Position numbers and translations under genes: made by a program. The notes below the pieces were generated by a model. The model did not search any database. It was not told the origin of the DNA and saw nothing but the letters and a program-made list of their open reading frames with translations. Shown in pieces: positions 35,632 through 42,681 of a DNA stretch of 64,000 nt. Source of the DNA: Synechococcales cyanobacterium C42_A2020_086 (GTDB taxonomy: Bacteria; Cyanobacteriota; Cyanobacteriia; Elainellales; Elainellaceae); NCBI GenBank assembly GCA_015272325.1, contig JACYLU010000020.1:124001-188000 (forward strand). The letters run 5' to 3'. The stretch's first letter is position 1. Every line of letters starts with the position of its first letter.

Positions 35632-37617
35632 CTACACATTAGATGATACAGAGAAGTTTCTGACCGTCAGTTCTAAACCATTGCTGAGGTCGGCAAACAA
35701 CCCACCAGCGCCGAATCCTGATTTCGCACCGTTTTCGTTGTAGTAGAGTCGGCCGGTTTTGGGACTGTAAGCGATCAGCGCTCGGCTTGTTTGGGCTGCT
35801 TGCTTGGTGTCTACCGCAGCAAAGCTGAGGCGCTTCCCCAAGGCTGTAAAGGTGTCTCGATGCAGCTCAATCCGGTCTTGACCCGGAGTGAAATCCGTAA
35901 TTTTATCCACTCCAAAGGCGCGATGAAACGGCACTGTTTGATGGTTAAACCCATCACTCATGAAGGTAAAAGTGTCTTTGCCTTTACCGCCCATGAGGGT
36001 ATCGTTGCCCAATCCGCCATTCAAGCTATCGTTGCCATCCAGTCCGACAATCACATCATTGCCAGCAATCCCGTCGATGCGTTCTTTGCCACTGCTGCCG
36101 CTGATTTGGTCGGCTTGAAATGTCCCTCGGATTGAACTATAGGTCCCGTTCAACGCTTGATTAATCGCTCCGAGCTGTAGCGTTTTTTTAGCCAGGTTGA
36201 GCTTTAAGCCGCCGCTCGATTCACTAGAGGCATCAATCACGCCTGCCGCGATCACCAGCGCATCTGAGCGAGTCGTCGTATTCAGCACCACCGAAAGCGT
36301 AGTCGAGCTAAAACCGGAATAACCAACCGTCACTAGGTCAGGTTTGCCGTCTTTGTTGAAATCCCCAACGACAATATCTCTCGGCGTTGCACCAGACGTC
36401 ACTTGGACTGGATAGCTGTAGTTTCCGGTGCCGTTACCCAACAGAATAGAGACCCCACCGGGTCCGTAACCGCCTGAAGCAGCCGTGGCGAAATCAAGGT
36501 GACCATCGCCATTAAAGTCACCCGCTACCAAGGGAACACTGGTTGCCGAATAGACTGCCGTGCCAAACTTTCCGGCACCATCTCCGGGGAGATAGCCGCC
36601 AGAGGTCGCTAGATCCAAGCGTCCATCGCCATTGAAGTCAGCGGCTAGCAGATCAGAACCACTACTAATAGCGGGAAAGTTTCCTGTTGACGTGAATCCA
36701 CCCGTTCCATCGGCCAACAGAATTGAGATTCCAGCACTGGAGCCGTAGGAATAGGAAGGCAAATTGAACGTGCTCACGGCTAAGTCCGAGCGACCATCGC
36801 CATTGAAATCCCCTGTGACAATGCCTGCCGTGTCTTGCCCTAGCGGTAGAGTTCGTTCATTGCCAAAATGTCCCTTACCATCCCCAGACAGAAGCGAAAT
36901 TTGTTGTCTCAGGGCTGGATGACTGCCCAAGACGTAACCACCACTATGAATAGCCGCTAGATCTACATTGCCATCGCCGTTAAAATCCGCGATCGCCATT
37001 GAACCTGCCGATTCTAGTCCAGTAAGCAGCAGATGGGTTGCTGGTGCAAAACCGCCTCCACCATCTCCTGGCAAAACCGAAATGACGCTGCGCTGTTTGT
37101 AGCTGGAAACAGCCCCCTGCGATTCGTAAATGCCAACACTGCCAGTCGTGATCAAGTCCTGCTTACCGTCGCGATTGACATCCGCAGTAGCAATGGATCT
37201 TACTGTGATTGGATTAATTAGAGTTGGAGAATGAGGATTAGTAGGCGGAGTAAATGATGAAGCAAATGGCGGTAAAGTAACACCAGGAGGTAAAGACTGA
37301 ACAAACTGCTGATACTGCTGGAGCTGTGTTTCTATAATTTTCTGATACTGTTCCTCTACTGTTTTCTGAAACTCTTGATACAGGGGATTAGGAGAATTTT
37401 GCTCTAGGGCATACAATTGCGCTGCCGCAAATTGACCGGTACCATTGCCTAACAGCACAGAGACGCCGGTCCTGCCGCTCGTATTAACTGGAACACTAAG
37501 ATTAGAGAAATCAGTGATCAGATCCAGGTTGCCGTCTCCGTTGAGATCGGCCGTAATCACCGTGGTTGGATGACTGCCACTGGCAAGATTGACAGGAGTA
37601 CTAAATTCGACAGGCAT
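35632..37617 (-). CDS. FG-GAP/VCBS beta-propeller protein with C-terminal RTX repeats
   Basis: This 661-residue protein lacks a classical signal peptide (MPVEFSTPVNLASGSHP). Seven calcium-binding loops of type D-x-N-x-D-G-x-x-D-L recur across residues 20-450 (DLNGDGNLDL, DVNRDGKQDL, DFNGDGNVDL, DFNGDGRSDL, DFNGDGRLDL, DFNGDGHLDF, DFNKDGKPDL). They predict a seven-bladed integrin-alpha-like propeller. A Gln-rich insert occurs near residues 85-115. Residues about 515-560 contain RTX nonapeptides (GIAGNDVIVGLDGNDSLNGG), followed by the DRIEL-type C-terminal module. RTX with no leader suggests type I secretion and Ca2+-dependent folding outside the cell. It probably acts as a surface or adhesive protein; no T1SS genes are in the window. 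Confidence 0.88.
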   Translation of the reverse strand: MPVEFSTPVNLASGSHPTTVITADLNGDGNLDLITDFSNLSVPVNTSGRTGVSVLLGNGTGQFAAAQLYALEQNSPNPLYQEFQKTVEEQYQKIIETQLQQYQQFVQSLPPGVTLPPFASSFTPPTNPHSPTLINPITVRSIATADVNRDGKQDLITTGSVGIYESQGAVSSYKQRSVISVLPGDGGGGFAPATHLLLTGLESAGSMAIADFNGDGNVDLAAIHSGGYVLGSHPALRQQISLLSGDGKGHFGNERTLPLGQDTAGIVTGDFNGDGRSDLAVSTFNLPSYSYGSSAGISILLADGTGGFTSTGNFPAISSGSDLLAADFNGDGRLDLATSGGYLPGDGAGKFGTAVYSATSVPLVAGDFNGDGHLDFATAASGGYGPGGVSILLGNGTGNYSYPVQVTSGATPRDIVVGDFNKDGKPDLVTVGYSGFSSTTLSVVLNTTTRSDALVIAAGVIDASSESSGGLKLNLAKKTLQLGAINQALNGTYSSIRGTFQADQISGSSGKERIDGIAGNDVIVGLDGNDSLNGGLGNDTLMGGKGKDTFTFMSDGFNHQTVPFHRAFGVDKITDFTPGQDRIELHRDTFTALGKRLSFAAVDTKQAAQTSRALIAYSPKTGRLYYNENGAKSGFGAGGLFADLSNGLELTVRNFSVSSNV

Positions 37618-37643
37618 AGCAACGTAGGGTTAAATTCTTATGG

Positions 37644-37850
37644 TTAAGCTCTGTTGGGCAATGGTTGAGGATCTAAGGCTTGAGCAGCAGGGGCTGAAGC
37701 TGCTTCCGTGAGCACACCCACAATGATCTTCCAGCGACCGTTTACCTTACGCATCGTATAGTTTAAGTTGAAACATTCCAAAATTGTTTCATCAGGTTCT
37801 CGCTTAAACTGTTTAAAACGAACCACTCGTCCAGTTACAATTGCCGTCAT
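37644..37850 (-). CDS. Short SnoaL/NTF2-like C-terminal fragment
   Basis: This frame of 68 codons is preceded by an in-frame stop, so the N-terminus is missing or the protein is genuinely tiny. The sequence VVRFKQFKREPDETILECFNL then YTMRKVNGRWKIIVGVL resembles the last strands of NTF2/SnoaL-like domains (DUF4440 group), where a W-K-I-x-x-x-x motif closes the cone. A complete fold needs about 120 residues, so this looks like a remnant. It sits next to the broken hicAB genes and the FG-GAP gene, in a stretch rich in gene debris. Confidence 0.45.
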   Translation of the reverse strand: MTAIVTGRVVRFKQFKREPDETILECFNLNYTMRKVNGRWKIIVGVLTEAASAPAAQALDPQPLPNRA

Positions 37851-37858
37851 ATCGCTCT

Positions 37859-38079
37859 ATGAAATGGCGAGTTGTGCTTGAGTCAGATCCTGAAACCGGA
37901 GGTTGGGCTGTGTGGTGTCAAAGCGACTAGGTTGTTCTTCAGCAGGAGAAACCCAGGAAGAAGCGCTCAGAAACATTCAGGAAGCAATCGCACTCTATCT
38001 TGAGCCTGCACCCGTAAACTTGTTGCCTGGATCGATCATTCAAGAGGTTGTGGTGGGATCAGCTGTATTTGACGGATGA
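37859..38079 (+). pseudogene. Frameshifted HicB-type antitoxin
   Basis: The first frame from ATG 37859 reads MKWRVVLESDPETGGWAVWC and then QSD before TAG at 37928. The +1-shifted frame from 37924 continues RLGCSSAGETQEEALRNIQE then AIALYLEPAPVNLLPGSII and ends at TGA 38077. Together these make a typical HicB partial RNase H fold: W-x-V-x-x-x-x-D-x-E-x-G-x-W-x-V, G-C-x-x-x-G-x-T-x-x-E-A, then the I-x-E-A-I helix. About one base is missing where the family normally has P-x-L-P-G. The C-terminal frame overlaps the hicA start as ATGA, the usual operon arrangement. The antitoxin is almost certainly inactive. Confidence 0.8.
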
Positions 38080-38171
38080 ATGCGGATGAGGTTGAGCATA
38101 TCCTCAAGAAGTATAAGTTTGAATTGATTTCGCAAAATGCTATTTTGACTTCTCATCGAATTGCGCTTTGA
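38076..38171 (+). pseudogene. Truncated HicA-type mRNA-interferase toxin
   Basis: ATG 38076 overlaps the HicB stop (ATGA). The product MNADEVEHILKKYKFELISQ matches the first 20 residues of cyanobacterial HicA toxins. It then diverges and stops at 38171, before the catalytic histidine (G-S-H) of the double-stranded RNA-binding fold. Intact HicA has about 60-80 residues. The frame runs into the 3' end of the convergent gene 38140-38682, marking a deletion junction near 38136. Confidence 0.72.
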
Positions 38172-38682
38172 GTTTCTTGTATTCAGCTAAAATTTCCTCC
38201 AGGTTAGCGATAGATTTCTCCATCTCTTCCAAATTGTTAGATACCGTTCCTCCGGGTTCCTCGGCTGCGGCTCTCGATCGTAGTGCTTTGACCCGTTCTA
38301 AATGCTGCTGCTCTTCTTCTCTAAACTGATTGAAGTTGAGATCGAGCAGTAAGTTTTGGCCGTCAGCAACGAGCCTACGATAGAATTTCGACCGACTTTC
38401 CAGAGGATAGGCAAACAGGATTGCCTGAACGGTGGCTGAGGCTGCGGCAAATCCAGCGGCTGTTTTGACTCTGTCGTTAATCCCATACAAGGTGGAGAGT
38501 AACCCCAGCAAAATTCCTGTTAGAGCTAAAGTGCCGCCCAGAATTTGGTTGAAGTATTTTAAGCGCCGATATTCAGTGACGGCAGCTTGAATGTGATCGC
38601 TGAGTTGAAGCGGTTGAGTCGGTGATGCTCCGCAAGCTTTTTGATCGCTCAGGTTTTGCGGCTGAGTAGAAGATAGGGTCAT
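38140..38682 (-). CDS. Two-TM, coiled-coil membrane protein (SLATT-like architecture)
   Basis: The protein has about 180 residues. I prefer the ATG at 38682 (MTLSSTQPQN), which has AAAGGA at good spacing; ATG 38691 is three codons upstream. After a polar N-terminus there are two hydrophobic segments (about residues 46-65 and 77-95, separated by YGINDRVK). A long amphipathic helical tail rich in E/K/Q follows (about 105-180). This resembles the two-helix-plus-helical-bundle plan of SLATT/DUF4231 proteins, some of which are membrane effectors in conflict systems, but no motif is firm enough to assign it. No nucleotide-sensor partner gene is adjacent. Confidence 0.55.
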   Translation of the reverse strand: MTLSSTQPQNLSDQKACGASPTQPLQLSDHIQAAVTEYRRLKYFNQILGGTLALTGILLGLLSTLYGINDRVKTAAGFAAASATVQAILFAYPLESRSKFYRRLVADGQNLLLDLNFNQFREEEQQHLERVKALRSRAAAEEPGGTVSNNLEEMEKSIANLEEILAEYKKLKAQFDEKSK

Positions 38683-38769
38683 GTTAGTCATCCTTTACGT
38701 TCTGGCGTGCCCAATCAGTCTGATAAGATGAGATGCCAGCTTATCTTGACGGTAGAGTTCTTCTGCCGC

Positions 38770-39216
38770 TCAAACTGGTCTGAGCACAAATGCGCCCACT
38801 GTACCGCTCGGCTCTCCGCCCAAATCAGGGGTTACGGCCAAAATTGAGCCACGAATCGTAGGACGGGCGATTTCTTTGATCGGATCAAAAATAATCCAGC
38901 CCGTGATTTGGTACACTGCCCCTGGAACTCCCTTAGACACAGCTTCAGACGTAACTTTACCTGTTGCTTCCAAAACGGCTGGCAGCATCTCGGTGGCTGG
39001 AAGAATACGACCGTGAACGCTGAGGGTAATATCCGGTGGAAACACTAATTCACCCAAAACCTGATCGCCTTCGCTTTCAGAGATTGTCAAAGTGCCTTTT
39101 GCCCATTTCTCAGCGGTGACAGGTGTATCTGGTTTGGCTTCCCACTCTTCTAGTGTTGGCTTCACGAGAAAACTTTGATGATCCCAAGTTCCAAGCAGAT
39201 TAATTTGGCTATACAT
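38770..39216 (-). CDS. Uncharacterised soluble protein
   Basis: The protein has about 148 residues from ATG 39216 (MYSQINLLGTWDHQSFLV), with GGAG 8 bases upstream; ATG 39231 would add five residues. It is predicted beta-rich (LTISESEGDQVLGELVF, TLSVHGRILPATEM, GAVYQITGWIIFD, TIRGSILAV) with no membrane segment or signal peptide. I do not recognise a family. The alternation of short strands and the N-terminal LLGTWDH suggest a lipocalin-like or other small beta-barrel; this is speculative. It lies in the same orientation as the peptidoglycan-hydrolase genes. Confidence 0.5.
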   Translation of the reverse strand: MYSQINLLGTWDHQSFLVKPTLEEWEAKPDTPVTAEKWAKGTLTISESEGDQVLGELVFPPDITLSVHGRILPATEMLPAVLEATGKVTSEAVSKGVPGAVYQITGWIIFDPIKEIARPTIRGSILAVTPDLGGEPSGTVGAFVLRPV

Positions 39217-39258
39217 GAGGTGATACTCCATTTAGAATAAACAAGTGAACAATTGAAT

Positions 39259-39531
39259 TCATGCAGGTTTGGAGGGGCCGCAAAGCCACTTAAGCAAATG
39301 CGGTGTAAATGAATCAGAGGTTGGTTCTTCCACCGCAACCTTCATCTCCTGATGTCGCTGCTCAGAACCAGCTTGATAAATTGCTTTCCGAGCGCGGTTG
39401 ATGCTCCCTAAAGGCTGATGGGCTGGCAGCGCATGCCAGGGTGTAAACGACAGCGCTTCTCCAAAGGCAAACTGCTCTGGGCTGTCGAAAATTTGGCGCG
39501 GCATCCGAATTGTGGCAACTTTCTGCCTGTT
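39259..39531 (-). pseudogene. C-terminal remnant of a catalase-family gene
   Basis: An in-frame TAG at 39532-39534 precedes the open segment. The translated segment VATIRMPRQIFDSPEQFAFG then EALSFTPWHALPAHQPLGSI and NRARKAIY is the very C-terminal part of the cyanobacterial catalase family (heme peroxidases related to allene oxide synthase domains). There the motif S-F-x-P-W-H-x-L-x-x-H-x-P-L-G-x-x-N-R-A-R is characteristic. The heme-binding and catalytic N-terminal 250 or more residues are absent. ATG 39504 could start an 81-residue peptide, but it would not be an enzyme. Confidence 0.72.
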
Positions 39532-39538
39532 CTAAAAA

Positions 39539-40291
39539 TTATGTGACAGGCAATTCCCAAGCGGCATCCCAAGAGACTGGGCCAAGAATACCATCAACTT
39601 CCAAATTATGATTTCTCTGGAATTGCTTGAGAACTTCAAAACAGCGCTGGTCGAATATTCCCGTGTCGCCTTTTCCAGTAGAACCACCTGAGCCAAGATT
39701 CCACCCTCTGATGATCATCTGCTGTTGCCATGTAAGAACATCATTGCCTTCTGTTGCTGGGGAAGCAAGTGTAACATAACGTCCTGGCCAGCGAGGAAAA
39801 ATAGGGGAATTCGTAGAGAAGTATGGTACTCCGGAATAGGCTGGTCTGCCAAATCCATACTGTACATTCGTGCCACGAGTGCGTCGCATTACTTTACCGC
39901 CATTTGAATCATTGCCAACCGCAGTATTACCCTCGATTGACACAACTGAGCCATCAGGATTGATTGACTCCACAATGCCCACATGCCAAGCGTCAGAGTC
40001 AACGGTGCCAGGATACCAGTCGTAGAATACTACGTCGCCGACTTTTGGATTTTTGAACCACTGTCCTTTGCTTTTGAACCAATCCACTCCATATGGGCAG
40101 TATGCAAACCCTTTTGAAGTTGTAATAGGCAAAGGTAAGCCTGCCATGTAGAAACAATATGACACAAAAATGGCACACCATGGCTGTCCATCCATTCCAT
40201 ACCAGACACCGAATTTCGTTCTATTATTAGATGTTTCGACATAGCCAATTTGACGTGCTGCAACTCTAATGACATCAGAGGGAACAGTCAT
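39539..40291 (-). CDS. CHAP-domain amidase with peptidoglycan-binding domain
   Basis: The protein has about 250 residues from ATG 40291 (MTVPSDVIRVA), with GGAGAG 7 bases upstream. The N-terminal CHAP domain (about 1-140) has the catalytic Cys in QPWCAIFVSYCFYMAGL (about 41) and His in DAWHVGIVESI (about 108), plus the Asn-containing SIEGNTAV. The C-terminal PG_binding_1 domain (about 175-245) has WQQQMIIRGW, GDTGIFDQRCFEVLKQFQRN and VDGILGPVSWDAAW. It cleaves peptidoglycan peptide or amide bonds, as phage endolysins do. No signal peptide is visible, so export must be leaderless, by lysis, or by another system. Confidence 0.88.
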   Translation of the reverse strand: MTVPSDVIRVAARQIGYVETSNNRTKFGVWYGMDGQPWCAIFVSYCFYMAGLPLPITTSKGFAYCPYGVDWFKSKGQWFKNPKVGDVVFYDWYPGTVDSDAWHVGIVESINPDGSVVSIEGNTAVGNDSNGGKVMRRTRGTNVQYGFGRPAYSGVPYFSTNSPIFPRWPGRYVTLASPATEGNDVLTWQQQMIIRGWNLGSGGSTGKGDTGIFDQRCFEVLKQFQRNHNLEVDGILGPVSWDAAWELPVT

Positions 40292-40338
40292 GTTTTTACT
40301 CTCCATTTAATTTCAGAAATACATTTACGGCAAAGCAT

Positions 40339-40733
40339 TCACAGTAGACTTAATGCTCTGTACAGTTGTTTCACAAGGGAAGTGATTTTTGTACCATATT
40401 GGGTATCTCCCGCCCAACGTCCGCTCAAATTGTCAACCAATGAAGCAATTCCTCGTTGAACTAAATTGAATCGTGGATCAACAATCGGTGGATGGGCAAT
40501 TGGCTCAATGCTGGTATAGGCTTTGAGGTGCTGAATATGCGCTTTCACACCCGTTTCGGCATCTGCAAATGAAGCTCCTTTAACACCACCACCGACTGCA
40601 CCTAAACCGCAAAAATTATTTTGCTCAGGCTCAACATCTCCCCAAGCTTCAAAAAGCCTGTCTCAAAACACATCGGGCAAAAAGCAAAGTCATGGTTTAC
40701 ACAGCTTGCTCAATGTAAGTCTGAGAAGAAATC
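40339..40733 (-). pseudogene. Frameshifted glucosaminidase-domain gene
   Basis: Reading 40733 to 40339 across shifts gives SQTYIEQA, then CVNHDFAFCPMCFETGFLKLG, then GDVEPEQNNFCGLGAVGGGVKG and KAHIQHLKAYTS. It ends DPRFNLVQRGIASLVDNLSG and RWAGDTQYGTKITSL. This is the signature order of the endo-beta-N-acetylglucosaminidase (glucosaminidase) domain, including the catalytic Glu of the E-T-G motif. At least two frameshifts are needed: one near 40700 and one at the G4 run near 40642, where five G would restore the frame. The 69-codon open frame at 40339-40548 is only its tail. It is a recently dead member of the adjacent peptidoglycan-hydrolase set. Confidence 0.8.
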
Positions 40734-40735
40734 GG

Positions 40736-42232
40736 TTAAGAACTGAGCCGAATAATCCCGGCTACATTATCCATACTTCTCTCAAAATTGCCACTCCTGT
40801 TGCCTCGATTTCCTTCAGATGTGCGAATAAGATTACTACCGGGGGTGTAGCCTCTAACAATCCCAATGTGATTAAGTTCGCCATCACTATCCCAGTCAAA
40901 CACAACAATGTCGCCACGTTTGGGAGTTGTGTTGCCCTTAGCGTACCAAGTTCCTTGCTTTTTAGCCCAGTATTTCCAAGACTCTACCAGCGCCATCGTT
41001 GCCCAGAAGCCATCCGGTTGAATGGGTACTTCAATGCCAACCTGCTGACAACAGTAAAAAGCAAATGCACCACACCAGTCATAGAATACTTTGGCACTAC
41101 CAATCTGTCCTAGATTCTGCATCGGTTTCCGGAAAATATCTAAGTATTTCTCGGCTTCACTGCTTGAATTTGTCCAAGTCAAGGCTTTTTGTGCCTCTGC
41201 TTCTGCAAAATCAGCCAGTCTTGCTAGGATGCCCTGAGTTTGCCTGTTGATGTTTGCCTCACCGCCCAGAACTTTCCAGGTTTCTGAGCCGACTTCGCCA
41301 TCAATCGTGAGTCCTGCCTTCTGCTGCAATCGTCTGACTGCTTTTTCTGTATTAGTGCCAAAATCACCATCGATATCACCAGCATTGTATCCCAAAGCAT
41401 TTAGGGCAGATTGGAGCGCCTCAACATCTTCACCAAAACTTCCTTTTTTCAGGATGCGGATCAGAACAGGGAGCTTAATCTCAGCGACGTTACTACCAGT
41501 TAGTTGAACAGGAGTCCCGATATAGTTGAGCTTCCAAGCTTCGCCGCGCTCACCTGCATTAGGAATTCGCCAGATGGAAGAACCAGGAAAACTGTTCAGG
41601 AAAAACTGGAGTTCTCCGGCTGAAGCAGGATTAGCTGCATCTGATTCTGATCCCCAAATGGGCAGCAGCAGTTTTTTTAAGCCTAGGTCTTTGTGAGCCT
41701 TGATACAGGCTTGCACTTCATCAGCATTCGTTGCCCCAAACCGGAACTTCTCAAAATAGATTTGTGGAAATGCCAGATCGCAATATGTGTCTAGAATTTT
41801 CCAGGGTACGTTGGGATGAAACCCAGGATGCCCAAAGCTAGTGTATCCCAAAGCCCCAGTTGGCACGACTGGCTTTAATGCCTTCAAGAGTTCCTCGACA
41901 TTAGGATGAGTAGCCTTGTTTTCAACTTCCACTTCCACATCCAGAATGTAGCCATCTAAACCACAATTGAGGGCTTGCTGAACGGCTGAAGTCTGAGTCT
42001 TCACATCGGCTGTTCCATAGTGATAGCCCCATCCATAAACCTCAATCCCACGCGACTTAAATTGCTTGATGACATCCGGAGAACACTGAAAGTCCCAGAA
42101 CATCGGACGACTCTTGCCATCAAATACTTTCAGGTAGACTCGTTTTACATGCTGCTCTACCAGCTTATTGAGATAATCTGCCTGAATGTTAGACAGCACC
42201 CAAATCCAGGCACCGTGAGGATGTCCATTCAT
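40736..42232 (-). CDS. Three-domain peptidoglycan hydrolase: TIM-barrel, PG-binding, CHAP
   Basis: The protein has about 498 residues from ATG 42232 (MNGHPHGAWIWVL), preceded by AAGGAAAA. Residues about 5-235 form a GH25-like TIM barrel (YLKVFDG, VYGWGYHYG, GYILDVEVEVE with acidic residues at a strand end, LAFPQIYFEKF). PG_binding_1 is at about 255-320 (GSFGEDVEALQSALNALGY, GDIDGDFGTNTEKAVRRLQ). CHAP is at about 370-498 (catalytic Cys in YDWCGAFAFYCCQQVG, GDIVVFDWDSDGELNHIGIV with the His). It is probably bifunctional, acting on glycan and peptide. No signal peptide is seen. Its C-terminal CHAP part is a distant relative of the enzyme at 39539-40291. Confidence 0.85.
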   Translation of the reverse strand: MNGHPHGAWIWVLSNIQADYLNKLVEQHVKRVYLKVFDGKSRPMFWDFQCSPDVIKQFKSRGIEVYGWGYHYGTADVKTQTSAVQQALNCGLDGYILDVEVEVENKATHPNVEELLKALKPVVPTGALGYTSFGHPGFHPNVPWKILDTYCDLAFPQIYFEKFRFGATNADEVQACIKAHKDLGLKKLLLPIWGSESDAANPASAGELQFFLNSFPGSSIWRIPNAGERGEAWKLNYIGTPVQLTGSNVAEIKLPVLIRILKKGSFGEDVEALQSALNALGYNAGDIDGDFGTNTEKAVRRLQQKAGLTIDGEVGSETWKVLGGEANINRQTQGILARLADFAEAEAQKALTWTNSSSEAEKYLDIFRKPMQNLGQIGSAKVFYDWCGAFAFYCCQQVGIEVPIQPDGFWATMALVESWKYWAKKQGTWYAKGNTTPKRGDIVVFDWDSDGELNHIGIVRGYTPGSNLIRTSEGNRGNRSGNFERSMDNVAGIIRLSS

Positions 42233-42271
42233 ATTCGTTTTCCTTTTTCTCAAAGTAGATAGGACTGTTTA

Positions 42272-42649
42272 TCAAGGATTTCTTCGAGGCGCAATGTATT
42301 GACTGTTCGATCGAACAAAGCAATCACCGTATCCTGTCGTCAGATGCATCCACGGTAAGCCTCGGCAATCTAGGTGAATCGGATCGACGTTACTCATTCG
42401 TCCGTAAGAGGTACGAGCTTCAAGCAGATCATCTTTTGTAAACTTCTGAAGCACCTCATAGTTGGTTCCCGCTCCATTGCGGCAATTGAGACTGGAGCTA
42501 GCAACTCGCCAAGACGATAAAAGATAATCTCCATCTACAATCGGAATATCTTCCTTGAAGTAATCCCCGTTTACGTTTTGAGCATTGGCAACTGTAGGTA
42601 CTGCCAACACCAGAAGACAAAGCACAAGAGCAATGAAATAGCGAAGCAT
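42272..42649 (-). CDS. Secreted SH3-like small protein
   Basis: The protein has about 125 residues. I chose ATG 42649 (MLRYFIALVLCLLVLAVPTV), which places a clean signal peptide at the N-terminus (cleavage probably after VANA); GTG 42664 is an upstream alternative. The mature part contains an SH3b-like segment: WRVASSSLNCRNGAGTNYEVLQKFTKDDLLEA, with the N-x-R-x-G-x-x-x-x-Y-x-V-L pattern of bacterial SH3 domains. It also has four Cys that may form disulfides. It follows the M15-lysozyme gene by 17-33 bases and is the only protein of this cluster with an evident signal peptide. Cell-wall binding or an inhibitor/immunity role are possibilities, both unproven. Confidence 0.7.
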   Translation of the reverse strand: MLRYFIALVLCLLVLAVPTVANAQNVNGDYFKEDIPIVDGDYLLSSWRVASSSLNCRNGAGTNYEVLQKFTKDDLLEARTSYGRMSNVDPIHLDCRGLPWMHLTTGYGDCFVRSNSQYIAPRRNP

Positions 42650-42681
42650 TCTCTCAACTCTCACTTAACAGATGAACTGTC

